Of a DNA stretch of 64,000 nucleotides, positions 25,721 through 34,607 are shown in pieces (the stretch's first letter is position 1; each line of letters begins with the position of its first letter). The notes below the pieces were generated by a model. The model ran no database searches and had not been told where the DNA came from. It was given only the letters and a program-made list of their open reading frames with translations. Source of the stretch: Salinadaptatus halalkaliphilus (GTDB lineage: Archaea; Halobacteriota; Halobacteria; Halobacteriales; Natrialbaceae); assembly GCF_006543045.1 (NCBI RefSeq), contig NZ_RBZW01000033.1:55909-119908 (forward strand), in the 5' to 3' direction. Position numbers and translations under genes: made by a program.

Positions 25721-26484
25721 GCGAGACGGAATCCGCGATCGAGGACGACGCCGACGCTGAAGCGACCGACGGCGACGCCAGCCTCGAGATCGAGGCGCCG
25801 GCCGACCCGCTCGTAGGCCACCCCGCCACGGCGTACTTTTGGGGTCACGTCGCCGGCAGCGGTGATGTCGAAGATAACGGAATCGAGGTCGTCACCAACG
25901 ACGAGCGCTCGGCGCAGGTGCTCGCGGCGATCGCGGGCGGCGACATCGAGCACGGGACGACGAGTCGCGACTACGCCCACGACACGTCGATTACCCGGAC
26001 CGAAGACGAGTACACGCTCACGATCGGTGCCGATAGCGACGATACGGGCGCCACCACCACCGACAGCGACGAATCGGGGCTGCTCGGGCGCAGCGGCGCG
26101 CTCGGTCTGCCGGTCGACGGCCGTGGCAACTACCGGTTCGGGGCGTTCTCGAGTCACGATCGGGAACTCCTTCGCGGACTGCTCGAGGGCTGTGGCACGA
26201 TCTGTTTCAAATCCTCGAGTGGCACCGTTGGCATCTCGTTCGTCCACGACGATCGGGAGCTACTCGAGTTGACCCAGGAGCTGCTCGAGGAGTGTCCCGT
26301 CGAGGCGACGTACGGCGACCTCGGTGAGACGTCTTCGGGAGGCTACTGGTTCGGCGTCGACGACGACGCTGCCTCCGACTTCGGCACGTGGCTCTACGAC
26401 GACTGCGAGGCGACGGGGCTGTTCGCGCCGAGTCGCCGGCGGAAACTCGAGCGCAGCCTCGAGCAAGCCGAAGCCGACGAGTAA
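25717..26484 (+). CDS. B12-operon protein with two degenerate LAGLIDADG-like repeats
   Basis: 255 residues; often labelled only 'cobalamin biosynthesis protein'. After an acidic leader, residues 33-70 (AYFWGHVAGSGDVEDNGIE, then VVTNDERSAQVLAAI) and residues 150-190 (LLRGLLEGCGTICFKSS, then VGISFVHDDRELLELTQELL) both follow the helix-turn-strand-strand-helix pattern of LAGLIDADG homing endonucleases. In each, the acidic catalytic residue of the motif is replaced (S in the first, C in the second), so nuclease activity is not expected. The gene overlaps the ferredoxin gene by four bases, so it is a stable part of the operon. DNA-binding or scaffold roles are possible. Confidence 0.6.
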   Translation: MSETESAIEDDADAEATDGDASLEIEAPADPLVGHPATAYFWGHVAGSGDVEDNGIEVVTNDERSAQVLAAIAGGDIEHGTTSRDYAHDTSITRTEDEYTLTIGADSDDTGATTTDSDESGLLGRSGALGLPVDGRGNYRFGAFSSHDRELLRGLLEGCGTICFKSSSGTVGISFVHDDRELLELTQELLEECPVEATYGDLGETSSGGYWFGVDDDAASDFGTWLYDDCEATGLFAPSRRRKLERSLEQAEADE

Positions 26485-26539
26485 GCCGCCGACCGCCACA
26501 CAAGGGACGAACGAACACACTATCGACGGATCCACACGA

Positions 26540-27769
26540 ATGAGCACACCACACAACGCGTCCACGCCCGCAGCCTCGTTCGACGACGAGGCCATCCTGC
26601 TGGTCGGGCACGGCTCTCGCCGCGAGAAGTCCAACGAACAGGTTCGCGAGCTGGCAGCAGACCTCGAGTCACGGCTCGGAATTCCGGTCGATGCCGCCTT
26701 CCTCGAACTCGCGGCGCCGTCGATCGACGAGGCTTTCGCCGACCTCGAGTCGGTGACCTCGCAGGTAACCGTCGTCCACTGCTCGCTGTTTGCCGCGAGT
26801 CACGTCAAAAACGACGTGCCGCTGTCGATCGAGCAGGCCCGGGCGAGCTACGACCTCGAGATCAACAACGGCGCACACCTGGGCATTCATCCGGCGATTC
26901 TGGACCTACTCGACGACCGCGCTGCCGCCGTCGAAGCGGCGTTGGGCGCCGACCGCACCGAGGACGACGTCGCCGTCGTCCTCTGTGGCCGGGGCTCGAG
27001 CGATCCCGACGCCAACGGCGACGTGCACAAGCTGGCACGGCTGTTGTACGAGGGTCGTGCGTTCGACCGCGTCGAGGCGTCCTTCGTCGGGGTAACGGAA
27101 CCACTGCTCGAGGACACTCTCCACGGACTTTCGAAGCACCGACCCGACGCGGTCGTCGTCCTGCCATACATGCTCGGCGACGGCGTGCTCACCCAGCGCG
27201 TTCGCGATTGGACCGGCGAGTTCGACGACGACTACCCCTACGTCGACGCGCTGGCGGGCGATCCGCTCGGAACCGACTCGCGGCTGCTCGACGTCTTCGC
27301 CGATCGCTGGCAGGAAGCCCGGACCGAGAGCGTCGAGATGTCCTGTGACACGTGCAAGTACAAAGTCGATCTCGAGGGCTACGAGGAAGACGTCGGCGGC
27401 GCTCGCGCCATGCTGCGTGCACTCGCTCACCAGGAGGCTCACGCGGATCGCGACGACATCGACGACGATCCCCACACGCACGACGCACCGGCGAAACACG
27501 TCACGGTCTGTACGAACCGGACCTGTGCCGAGATGGGCTCGCCGGCCGTCCTCGAGCGACTGCGCCAGCAAGCCCGCGACTCCGAGCACTGCGACGTCCA
27601 GATCACGCGCTCGTCCTGTCTCGATCGCTGTGGCGACGGGCCGATGGTCGCCGTCTATCCGGACGGCATCTGGTACGGTGACGTGGCGGCCGAGGACGCC
27701 GAACGGATCGTCGCCGACCACCTCGATCGAGATCGCATCGTGAGCGATCTCGTCGATCAGACGCTTTAA
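26540..27769 (+). CDS. cbiX: Sirohydrochlorin cobaltochelatase CbiX fused to a [2Fe-2S] ferredoxin domain
   Basis: 409 residues. Inserts cobalt into sirohydrochlorin, the entry step of the anaerobic route. The N-terminal CbiX half has LLVGHGSRREKSNEQV (catalytic His near 24) and a second chelatase repeat with LCGRGSSDPDANGD and LPYMLGDGVL. A middle segment has a CDTCKYKVDLEGYEED motif (about 266) and a His-rich stretch, typical of haloarchaeal cobaltochelatases. The C-terminal thioredoxin-like [2Fe-2S] domain has CTNRTC near 323 and CLDRCGDGP near 359. The ATG at 26540 starts just before the chelatase fold. A 55-bp gap separates it from the previous gene. Confidence 0.9.
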   Translation: MSTPHNASTPAASFDDEAILLVGHGSRREKSNEQVRELAADLESRLGIPVDAAFLELAAPSIDEAFADLESVTSQVTVVHCSLFAASHVKNDVPLSIEQARASYDLEINNGAHLGIHPAILDLLDDRAAAVEAALGADRTEDDVAVVLCGRGSSDPDANGDVHKLARLLYEGRAFDRVEASFVGVTEPLLEDTLHGLSKHRPDAVVVLPYMLGDGVLTQRVRDWTGEFDDDYPYVDALAGDPLGTDSRLLDVFADRWQEARTESVEMSCDTCKYKVDLEGYEEDVGGARAMLRALAHQEAHADRDDIDDDPHTHDAPAKHVTVCTNRTCAEMGSPAVLERLRQQARDSEHCDVQITRSSCLDRCGDGPMVAVYPDGIWYGDVAAEDAERIVADHLDRDRIVSDLVDQTL

Positions 27770-27844
27770 AAGCGAGACGGTACAGCTACACGACTGTCAG
27801 GTATTTCGACCACCCACCACCGATACAAACCACATCCAGCACCC

Positions 27845-28219
27845 ATGTCCTGTCACGAAATCGAAGCACTCAGACTCGGGTTGATGAACGTCCTCGGCGT
27901 CGGGGACGACAGCGCCCGCGAACACGCACAGAACGAACTCGAGGGTCACCTCGAAGGACCGATCGAAGGTCTCGTCGAGGCAGACACCCTCGCCGAGATC
28001 GAACGCCACCTCGACGCGGCACTCGTTGACCTCGAGGAAGAGGTCGCCGCCATGGAGAGCGACGACCCCGAGTACGACTACACGCGAGGTCGCCTGCTCG
28101 AGGTGCGAAACGCGGAGCGGGCTCTCGGCCGATTGACGAGTCAGGGCGAGAGCATCGTCGACGGCCTCGGCGACGCACACCACATGCTCCACGAAACGTT
28201 CCCAGTCGAGGACGACTGA
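27845..28219 (+). CDS. DUF3209 family protein of the B12 operon
   Basis: 124 residues, all-helical and acidic. It begins MSCHEIEALRLGLMNVLGVG and contains conserved His and Glu residues (AREHAQNELEG, LGDAHHMLHETFP) that could bind metal. This is the PF11483-type family found next to cobaltochelatase genes in haloarchaea. The stop overlaps the next start (TGATG). Role unknown; cobalt handling is a reasonable guess. Confidence 0.82.
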   Translation: MSCHEIEALRLGLMNVLGVGDDSAREHAQNELEGHLEGPIEGLVEADTLAEIERHLDAALVDLEEEVAAMESDDPEYDYTRGRLLEVRNAERALGRLTSQGESIVDGLGDAHHMLHETFPVEDD

Positions 28220-29529
28220 TGTCGACGACAAACACCGATACCGAATCCGATCGGACGGCCACATTCGAGAGTTACCCACTCGGCACAATCGATCCCGCTC
28301 GCAGCCGTCACATGTGGACGCGTTCTGCCGTCCACGTCGACGGCGACCTCGTCGTCGCCGGCCAGTGGAACGGGACCGTCACCGCCTTCGATGCTCCGGA
28401 AACGGAACCCGGGTCGCTCGAGTGTCGCTGGACCGTCGATCACCCGGATCACGCGGTCGGAATAACGACGCTGCCGGGTGAAGATGCGGCCGAGACGGGG
28501 ACCGACGACGCGGTGATCGTCGCCGGTCGCGGCAAAACGGGGACGATCGCGGCCTATGACGCCGCGACCGGTGACCGGCGGTGGAGCTACGACACCGTCG
28601 ACGATGTCGGTGAACACGTCCAGGACTCGATCTTCTATCTGCCCTACGTCGTCGCGCTCGAGTCGGCTGGCGCCGACGCGGACCCAATGCTGTACGCGGC
28701 GGCCCGCCGGTACGAACGCGACGGCGAGACGAGGCAGTGGCACAGCGTCGTCCTGGCGTTCGACGCCGACGGCACCGTTCGGTGGCGCTACGAGACCGAC
28801 GCCTCGCCGATCGCGATCGATCTCGCCGAGGATGGAACGCGTCTGGCTGTCGGCTACAACCGCTGTATGGGCGACCACGACACCGGACTTGTGATGCTCG
28901 AGGCCGAAACCGGCGACCTCGCCTGGACGTGGGATCCGGGGACCGAGGGCGACCGTCGCGTCGGCGACGTCGCTATCGACGGCGAGACTGTCGCAGTCGC
29001 GAGCCACGGCGACAAGCGCGGCTACCTGCTCGGTCCCGGCGGCGCCGAACGGTGGGCCGTCGACCTCGCGACCGAAACCGACATCGAGGGGGAGACGCTG
29101 TATGCCTATCCGAATCACGCCGCTGCGAGCGACGGGCGGGCGACGTTCGTGACGGGCAACACCTACGCGATCAAGAGTCGCGAGACGGAGAACCGACATC
29201 CCAACGAACACCGGATCGCCACGTTCGACGGAGCCGGGAATCAGCTGTGGGACACCGCGGTCCGGGGCTTCGTCCACGGACTCGCGACCGACGGCGACCG
29301 AATCGCCGCCCCCTGCGCCCAGAACTTCCGGGTCCGGGACCCCGACACCCACGCCGTTCGATGGTTCGACCGTGACTCGGGACAAGACGGCTGCGAGCGT
29401 CTCGAGAGCGTCGCAACCGCGGTGGCCGTCGACGGCGAGACGATCGCAGCGATCGAAGAACCCGTCGCCTACCACGACGACGGCCGAATCCGCGGCGAAT
29501 ATGCGCTCCGGGTCGGCTCGCTCGAGTAA
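28219..29529 (+). CDS. Cytosolic PQQ-like beta-propeller protein of the B12 operon
   Basis: 436 residues. Repeated blades of the type VAGQWNGTVTAFDAP, GTIAAYDAATGDRRWSYD and GLVMLEAETGDLAWTWDP identify an eight-blade PQQ/BamB-like propeller. There is no signal peptide and no membrane segment, so it should act in the cytosol, unlike most BamB-like proteins. Its ATG overlaps the stop of the DUF3209 gene, so it belongs to the B12 operon. A chaperone or scaffold for corrinoid enzymes is a guess. It meets the DR2241 gene end to end. Confidence 0.8.
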   Translation: MSTTNTDTESDRTATFESYPLGTIDPARSRHMWTRSAVHVDGDLVVAGQWNGTVTAFDAPETEPGSLECRWTVDHPDHAVGITTLPGEDAAETGTDDAVIVAGRGKTGTIAAYDAATGDRRWSYDTVDDVGEHVQDSIFYLPYVVALESAGADADPMLYAAARRYERDGETRQWHSVVLAFDADGTVRWRYETDASPIAIDLAEDGTRLAVGYNRCMGDHDTGLVMLEAETGDLAWTWDPGTEGDRRVGDVAIDGETVAVASHGDKRGYLLGPGGAERWAVDLATETDIEGETLYAYPNHAAASDGRATFVTGNTYAIKSRETENRHPNEHRIATFDGAGNQLWDTAVRGFVHGLATDGDRIAAPCAQNFRVRDPDTHAVRWFDRDSGQDGCERLESVATAVAVDGETIAAIEEPVAYHDDGRIRGEYALRVGSLE

Positions 29530-29562
29530 CGTCCGGGGGATCTCGACGGAAACGAAGACGAT

Positions 29563-30708
29563 TTATTCGTTCGTTCGTTCGACCGCCTTGAGTCCGTCCG
29601 CTCCGAATCGTTTCGCGCGGAGGTATCGCGCCCGGTACCGGTTGGCACCGTCGCCAACGTCGGCTTCGCGGATTTTGTCGGTTCGATCCTCGGCGACGGC
29701 GTCGACGATCGCCGAGAGCTGGTTCAGTTCGCTCGGGGTCACCTCGAGTTCGTAGGTTCGCTCGCGCTCGCTCTCGAGGATGGTCCACTGGCGGGCAGCG
29801 GCGACGACGAGCGAACAGGGCTCGCGACAGGGAAACGGGCCGTCGCCGCCGTCGACGGCGAGTTCGTCGTCCTCGTCGTAGTGCCACTCCCGGCGGCACA
29901 GACACTCCGTGTCGACACAGCAGGCTTCGGCCACCCACTCGAGGGCCTCGCGGGGGAGTTCCTCGAGAATATCGTAAATGCCGGTCTGGCGGGCGGCGGT
30001 CTCACGCCAGTGAGAGATATCGAGGTCGCCGTGCAGTTCGCGATGCCAGTTCGCGATCGTCGCCGGATAAAAGAAACCGACCGTCTCGACGAGTTCGTCG
30101 CCCGAGAGGCCGGTAAACGCCCAGCCCGACGCGAGTGTCGGCGCCGTCTTCAGCGGCCGATACCGTCCGTCGGCGTCCTCGGTCGCGATCGCGCGAGCGT
30201 CGCGCGGATCGTCGAAGACCTCGAGGTCGGCGACATCTGCGTCGGCGTCGGCGACGTGCCAGCAGTCGTAGACGCGCTCGCCGTCCGTATCGGCGTCGTC
30301 GAGATCGCGGAATCTGGTCGTGATCGCTAGCTGCCCCCATTCACGGTCGATCCCCTCCTGGAGGCCGGCGTATCGCTGTGACACAGTCAGTGGATCGTCG
30401 ATCGAGACGTGCTCGAGGCCGTCGTCTCCGCCGGCGATCGGCGCTCGTTCACACCACCGGAGAAACGCCCGCCGAGCAGTTCCGTCGCCGCCGACGCGTT
30501 CCTGCCAGTAGTGCCAGTTCGTCACAGAGGCCGGAATCGTCTCGAGGATATCCCGGAGAACCGACTCGGAGGGAGCCGTCCGGTGGAGATCCGGCGTCTC
30601 GAGGGAGTACTCGTCGTCTGCGGCCGTAATTCGAAGTCCATCGAACTCGATGCCCCCGTCGGCGGCAGCCTCGAGGATGGCGTCGACGGGAATGGGGTCG
30701 GCCGACAC
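29563..30708 (-). CDS. DR2241 family protein (CbiX partner)
   Basis: 381 residues. This family is often fused to CbiX in other organisms and has an iron-sulfur stabilising domain; here a cysteine group is seen near residues 260-290 (EACCVDTECLCRREWHYDE and FPCREPCSLV). The GTG at 30708 is the start: it lies 2 bp after the stop of the upstream cbiX gene on the same strand, implying coupled translation. Context points to cobalt or siroheme/B12 metabolism. The reaction is unknown. Confidence 0.8.
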   Translation of the reverse strand: MSADPIPVDAILEAAADGGIEFDGLRITAADDEYSLETPDLHRTAPSESVLRDILETIPASVTNWHYWQERVGGDGTARRAFLRWCERAPIAGGDDGLEHVSIDDPLTVSQRYAGLQEGIDREWGQLAITTRFRDLDDADTDGERVYDCWHVADADADVADLEVFDDPRDARAIATEDADGRYRPLKTAPTLASGWAFTGLSGDELVETVGFFYPATIANWHRELHGDLDISHWRETAARQTGIYDILEELPREALEWVAEACCVDTECLCRREWHYDEDDELAVDGGDGPFPCREPCSLVVAAARQWTILESERERTYELEVTPSELNQLSAIVDAVAEDRTDKIREADVGDGANRYRARYLRAKRFGADGLKAVERTNE

Positions 30709-30710
30709 GG

Positions 30711-31607
30711 TCAGTCACCCACGGTCGTCGTCGGTTTCCGATCGTGGTCGGTATCGCCACCGACTACGTGCTCGCTTTCGACGACATCGTCAACGTCGGC
30801 ACCGGCGTCGTGGGCTCGCTCGAGTAGTACCGACGCCAACAGGTCCTCGGTCCCAACTGCGCCGGCGTACCAGACGCGGTGGCCGTCGACCGCGGCCGGC
30901 ACGTCCCAGCCCGTCCGGTAATCGTCGGTCAACCCGACGTCTTCAGGAATGTCCTCCTGTGTGTGGTAGCCGTCGGCGATAAAGAGCGGAACGAGCACGA
31001 CATCGTCGCTCTCGAAATAGTCGGTCACGTCGTCGACCTCGGGTTCCTCGTCCATGAACAGCGCTTTCACCTCTGCGAAGCGGTCCCGCGTGCGGATGCG
31101 CTCGGTGTGATATTCGATGGCCTTCGCGGAGTTTTCGTTGCGCTCGGTGCCGTGGCCGACGACCGCGAGACCGACCCCATCGCCGACATCGGGATCACCG
31201 GTCACACTCTCTGCGCGCTCGACGATCACGTCGGTCATCGCGTCGTGCGTGCCGACGGGCCCGCAGTAGTGGATCGTCTTCTCGACGTCGGTCGCCTCGA
31301 GAGTTACCTGCGAGGCGTCGGTGCCGTCGGAGTTCCACAGCGCCGGGTCCCAGCCCTCGAGGCGGAGTTCCCGCGGGATCACCTGTTCGGTGAAATAGCC
31401 TTCGCTGATAAACAGCGGGACGACGAACACCTCCTCGGACTCGAGCGTTCGGACGACCTCGCGAAAGTGCGGTTCTTCCTTCCAGAAGGCTTCGCGGACC
31501 TCGTCGAACGCGCTCGTCTCGCGGATGGCGTCGGCGTGGGCGTAGGTCGGACTCGAGGCGTCCGGATTCAGATGCGATCCGTGCGCCGCGACGACCAGGG
31601 CTTGCAT
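30711..31607 (-). CDS. cbiX: CbiX-type sirohydrochlorin chelatase (second copy, two repeats)
   Basis: 298 residues. Two tandem CbiX folds: the first starts LVVAAHGSHLNPDASSP (catalytic His near residue 9) with VPLFISEGYFTEQVIP, the second LAVVGHGTERNENSAKA (near 140) with VPLFIADGYHTQEDIP. No [2Fe-2S] domain, unlike the other cbiX at 26540. Directly followed by the DR2241-family gene. It may serve cobalt or, alternatively, iron or nickel insertion; metal choice cannot be read from sequence. Confidence 0.88.
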   Translation of the reverse strand: MQALVVAAHGSHLNPDASSPTYAHADAIRETSAFDEVREAFWKEEPHFREVVRTLESEEVFVVPLFISEGYFTEQVIPRELRLEGWDPALWNSDGTDASQVTLEATDVEKTIHYCGPVGTHDAMTDVIVERAESVTGDPDVGDGVGLAVVGHGTERNENSAKAIEYHTERIRTRDRFAEVKALFMDEEPEVDDVTDYFESDDVVLVPLFIADGYHTQEDIPEDVGLTDDYRTGWDVPAAVDGHRVWYAGAVGTEDLLASVLLERAHDAGADVDDVVESEHVVGGDTDHDRKPTTTVGD

Positions 31608-31745
31608 ATCGAGGGGTTAGGCGGGCGGTCGTTTATACCCTGTGTCGGGGGCATCGTTTGCTTTCGTCGCGGACAGACGTGTGGACGTGTCCACCGAGCC
31701 CGACAGCGACTGGGCGAACCTGTGACGAACGGACGCCGCCGATGT

Positions 31746-32099
31746 TCACGACGACACCGTAAACTCGCTTCGTGCTTCACAGTCCGTCTCTCGTGCGCGC
31801 AACTCGGCGACGGCAGTGTACTCGCCTGGACGGGGATTTTCCCACTCGCCTTCGTAGGTCGTCGTCTCGCCCGCCTCGAGCCGGTCCGTACTGAGCAGCT
31901 GTGCGAACATGCGGCCGTCGGTAAAGCGCCAGATCTCCCGTTTCTCGTCCCGAACGACGAACTCGGTCTTGCCCGAATCCGAGAAGTTGATCTCGACCGG
32001 CTCGCTGCCCTCGTTTCGGACGGTAAACGCGAATTCGACCGTCGGCGATTCCCCGGCGGTGGGCTCGACGGTCACCGCGAGCGTTCCCTCGAGTGTCAT
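31746..32099 (-). CDS. BsuPI-like (intracellular proteinase inhibitor) domain protein
   Basis: 117 residues, beta-sandwich pattern: VEFAFTVRNEGSEPVEINF, then KTEFVVRDEKREIWRFTDG, GETTTYEGEWE, and PRPGEYTAVAELRA. These match the BsuPI family layout (N-x-G near the start, W and TY in the middle, GTY near the end). Cytosolic by lack of signal. The ATG at 32099 is preferred since a TATA-like gcatatatc at 32121-32131 (minus strand) lies about 25 bp upstream. Whether it inhibits a protease is not known. It is divergent from the sensor kinase gene. Confidence 0.75.
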   Translation of the reverse strand: MTLEGTLAVTVEPTAGESPTVEFAFTVRNEGSEPVEINFSDSGKTEFVVRDEKREIWRFTDGRMFAQLLSTDRLEAGETTTYEGEWENPRPGEYTAVAELRARETDCEARSEFTVSS

Positions 32100-32120
32100 A
32101 GGACGAGAGTGGCCCCGAAA

Positions 32121-32131
32121 GCAGATATATG
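32121..32131 (-). promoter_or_regulatory. TATA-like box of the BsuPI-like gene
   Basis: On the minus strand gcatatatctg lies 22-32 bp before the ATG at 32099, consistent with leaderless transcription. Confidence 0.5.
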
Positions 32132-32298
32132 CAAGGGCTGCAGGGAGACGGATCGTGAACCGACGCGTCGGCGGCATCTGTCCGTCGACCGAGACAGGTG
32201 TCGAGCACGTTCTTCGAACAACCGAACGGCGGATTTCCAAATTGTGTTGGAGATGCTATTATCCACGAGACGGAGAGAGTACACTGACGGTGACTGTT

Positions 32299-34506
32299 AT
32301 GGAGTTGGATTCGGAGTCTTCCGGGACGGACTGCAGTTGTGCGCATATTCAACCGGTATCGAGTACGACGCCCGTCGGCGAAACGATCGAAGAGACGATA
32401 TTCGAGAGCGTGGACGACGGGATTCTCGTCGTCGACATCGAACACGATGCCGACGGTATCGAGTTTTCGTATCGAAACGCGAACTCGGCGTTCGAGTCGA
32501 TGACCGGACTGTCGACCGCGGATATTCGCGGCAAGTCCCCGGAAGACGTCCTCGACGAGTCGATAGTCGGCGAGGTTCGCAAAGAGTATCGTCGCTGCAT
32601 CGACGCACGCGAGACGATCACGTGCGAAGCGACGCTCGATCTCCCCGCCGGCCGAAAGACGTTCGAGACGAAATTGACCCCGCTGTTCGAGGACGGAGCG
32701 GTACACCGAATCGTTGGCGTCGCTCGAGACACGACCGAGCGCAATCGACGGGAACGCGAGCTTCGACGAACGAAAGCGTTGCTCACGGACATCGAGCAGA
32801 CGGCCAACGTGGGCGCCTACGAGGTAAATCTCGAGACCGACGACGTTCGGTGGACCGAGGGAATGCGTCGGCTCTTCGAGGTCGACGACGACTTCGAACC
32901 GACGGTACGATCGAGCCTCGAGTTCTTCCACCCGGACGACCGTGACGAGATCGCCGAGTTGTATCGATCGCAGCTAGACGACGGCCAGTGTCGGTCGATC
33001 GAAGCCACCGTTCTCACCGCGACCGGGACCGAACGAAGCGTGAGTGCGTACGGGTACGTCACCGACATCGACGGGACGGCGTATCTCCGCGGGTACGTGC
33101 GGGATATCACGGCCGAAAAGGGCGACGAACGCGCACTCCGTCGGAGTCGTGACTATCTCTCGAAAACGGAAGCGATCACGGCTATCGGCGGCTGGGAGTT
33201 CGACTGTCGGACGAACGACCTCCGGTGGTCGGCAGGGACGCGAGCGGTGTTCGAGGTGGCCGACGACTATCAGCCGACGATCGCGGACGCGATCGAATTC
33301 TACCACGCCGAGGATCGGGATCGAATCCGATCGCTGATCGACCGCTGTCGAACACACGGGGAGCCCTACGACGAGATCCTCGAGGTGCGGACGGCCGATG
33401 GAAACCAGCGGTGGATTCGATCCCTCGGCGAACCCGTCGAATCCAAGGGCGATGTGGTGGCGTTACGCGGCGCGGTGCTTGACGTCACCGAACCGAAGCG
33501 GCGAGAAGAACAGTTACAACACTACAAACGGGCGATCGACGCCTCGACCGACCTCATATACGCGATCGATCTCGAGGGAGAGTTTCGCTTTGCCAATCCG
33601 CCGTACTGTTACTACCACGGGGTTGACCAAGACGACATCGTCGGTCGATCGCTGGGGGATATCCTCGGCGAGTCGGACTACGACGCCGTTCAGGAACGTC
33701 TCGAGCGCGCCGCAAACGGGGAAACCGTTCAGTATCGAACGACCAGAACGCACCCGACCAGGGGTGAACGGACGCTGGACTGTCGGTACTACCCGTACAG
33801 AGACGACGGCGAGATCACCGGTATCGTCGCCATCCACCGGGACGTTACCGCCCGAGAAGATCGCGCGACGCAGTTACAGGTCGTGGATCGGCTCCTTCGG
33901 CACAACATTCGCAACGATCTGACGGTCATCCGCGGACGAGCCACCGACCTCACCGACGCGGTACCGCCGACCGCCACGGACGCAGCCGAGGAGATTCTCG
34001 AACAGACCGACGACCTGCTGCGAACGACCGAGAAAGCCCAACCGATTACGAACGTCCTAACCGCCGACTCGGAACGCGATTCGGTCGATATGAAGACGCT
34101 GGCCGAACGGCTCGCCGACGCCTACGCCGACTGGGAACCCGACGCCGACGTGACGGTGACTGCACCGGAACCGACGACCGCGACTGCGGTGCCCGAGTTC
34201 TCCAGGGCACTCGAGGAACTCGTGAGAAACGCGATCATCCACAACGATTGCGACCGTCCGACGGTCGATATTCGCATCGACCAGGCGCCCAAAGAGGTTC
34301 GAGTGAGCGTTCTCGACGATGGGCCTGGCATCCCAGAGACGGAACGCAACGTGTTGGAACACGGCAAAGCGCCGACGGACCTAGTTCACGGCAACGGACT
34401 CGGACTGTGGATGGTATACTGGGTGGTCCATCGATCCGGCGGCGAACTGACCGTCGCCGACCGTCGCTCACGGGGGACGAGCGTGACCGCCCACCTTCCC
34501 CGGTAA
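32299..34506 (+). CDS. Four-PAS-domain sensor histidine kinase (cytosolic)
   Basis: 735 residues. Four PAS/PAC modules: about residues 30-155 (FESVDDGILVVDIE), 160-285 (TANVGAYEVNLETDDVRW), 290-410 (AIGGWEFDCRTNDLRW) and 412-530 (YKRAIDASTDLIYAIDL). Next comes the phosphoacceptor helix DRLLRHNIRNDLTVIRG with His near 533 and an ATPase domain: N box ELVRNAIIHND near 640, G1 DDGPGIP near 674 and G2 HGNGLGLWMVYWVV near 695. No membrane segment, so the signal is intracellular. No response regulator is next to it. The ATG at 32299 is used; a longer open frame upstream overlaps the neighbouring gene. Confidence 0.92.
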   Translation: MELDSESSGTDCSCAHIQPVSSTTPVGETIEETIFESVDDGILVVDIEHDADGIEFSYRNANSAFESMTGLSTADIRGKSPEDVLDESIVGEVRKEYRRCIDARETITCEATLDLPAGRKTFETKLTPLFEDGAVHRIVGVARDTTERNRRERELRRTKALLTDIEQTANVGAYEVNLETDDVRWTEGMRRLFEVDDDFEPTVRSSLEFFHPDDRDEIAELYRSQLDDGQCRSIEATVLTATGTERSVSAYGYVTDIDGTAYLRGYVRDITAEKGDERALRRSRDYLSKTEAITAIGGWEFDCRTNDLRWSAGTRAVFEVADDYQPTIADAIEFYHAEDRDRIRSLIDRCRTHGEPYDEILEVRTADGNQRWIRSLGEPVESKGDVVALRGAVLDVTEPKRREEQLQHYKRAIDASTDLIYAIDLEGEFRFANPPYCYYHGVDQDDIVGRSLGDILGESDYDAVQERLERAANGETVQYRTTRTHPTRGERTLDCRYYPYRDDGEITGIVAIHRDVTAREDRATQLQVVDRLLRHNIRNDLTVIRGRATDLTDAVPPTATDAAEEILEQTDDLLRTTEKAQPITNVLTADSERDSVDMKTLAERLADAYADWEPDADVTVTAPEPTTATAVPEFSRALEELVRNAIIHNDCDRPTVDIRIDQAPKEVRVSVLDDGPGIPETERNVLEHGKAPTDLVHGNGLGLWMVYWVVHRSGGELTVADRRSRGTSVTAHLPR

Positions 34507-34607
34507 CCGCCTCGCCACCTCGACGAAAGGGCATCGACCTTCTCGGTCGGAATGGATCGGCCCGCGAAAACCGAACGCTGAAACCGACCGACTCCAACCA
34601 CATCCGT

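Noticed and set aside
30879..32298. Long plus-strand frames upstream of the sensor kinase
   Set aside because: Overlap cbiX and the BsuPI-like gene on the other strand and show no domain similarity.
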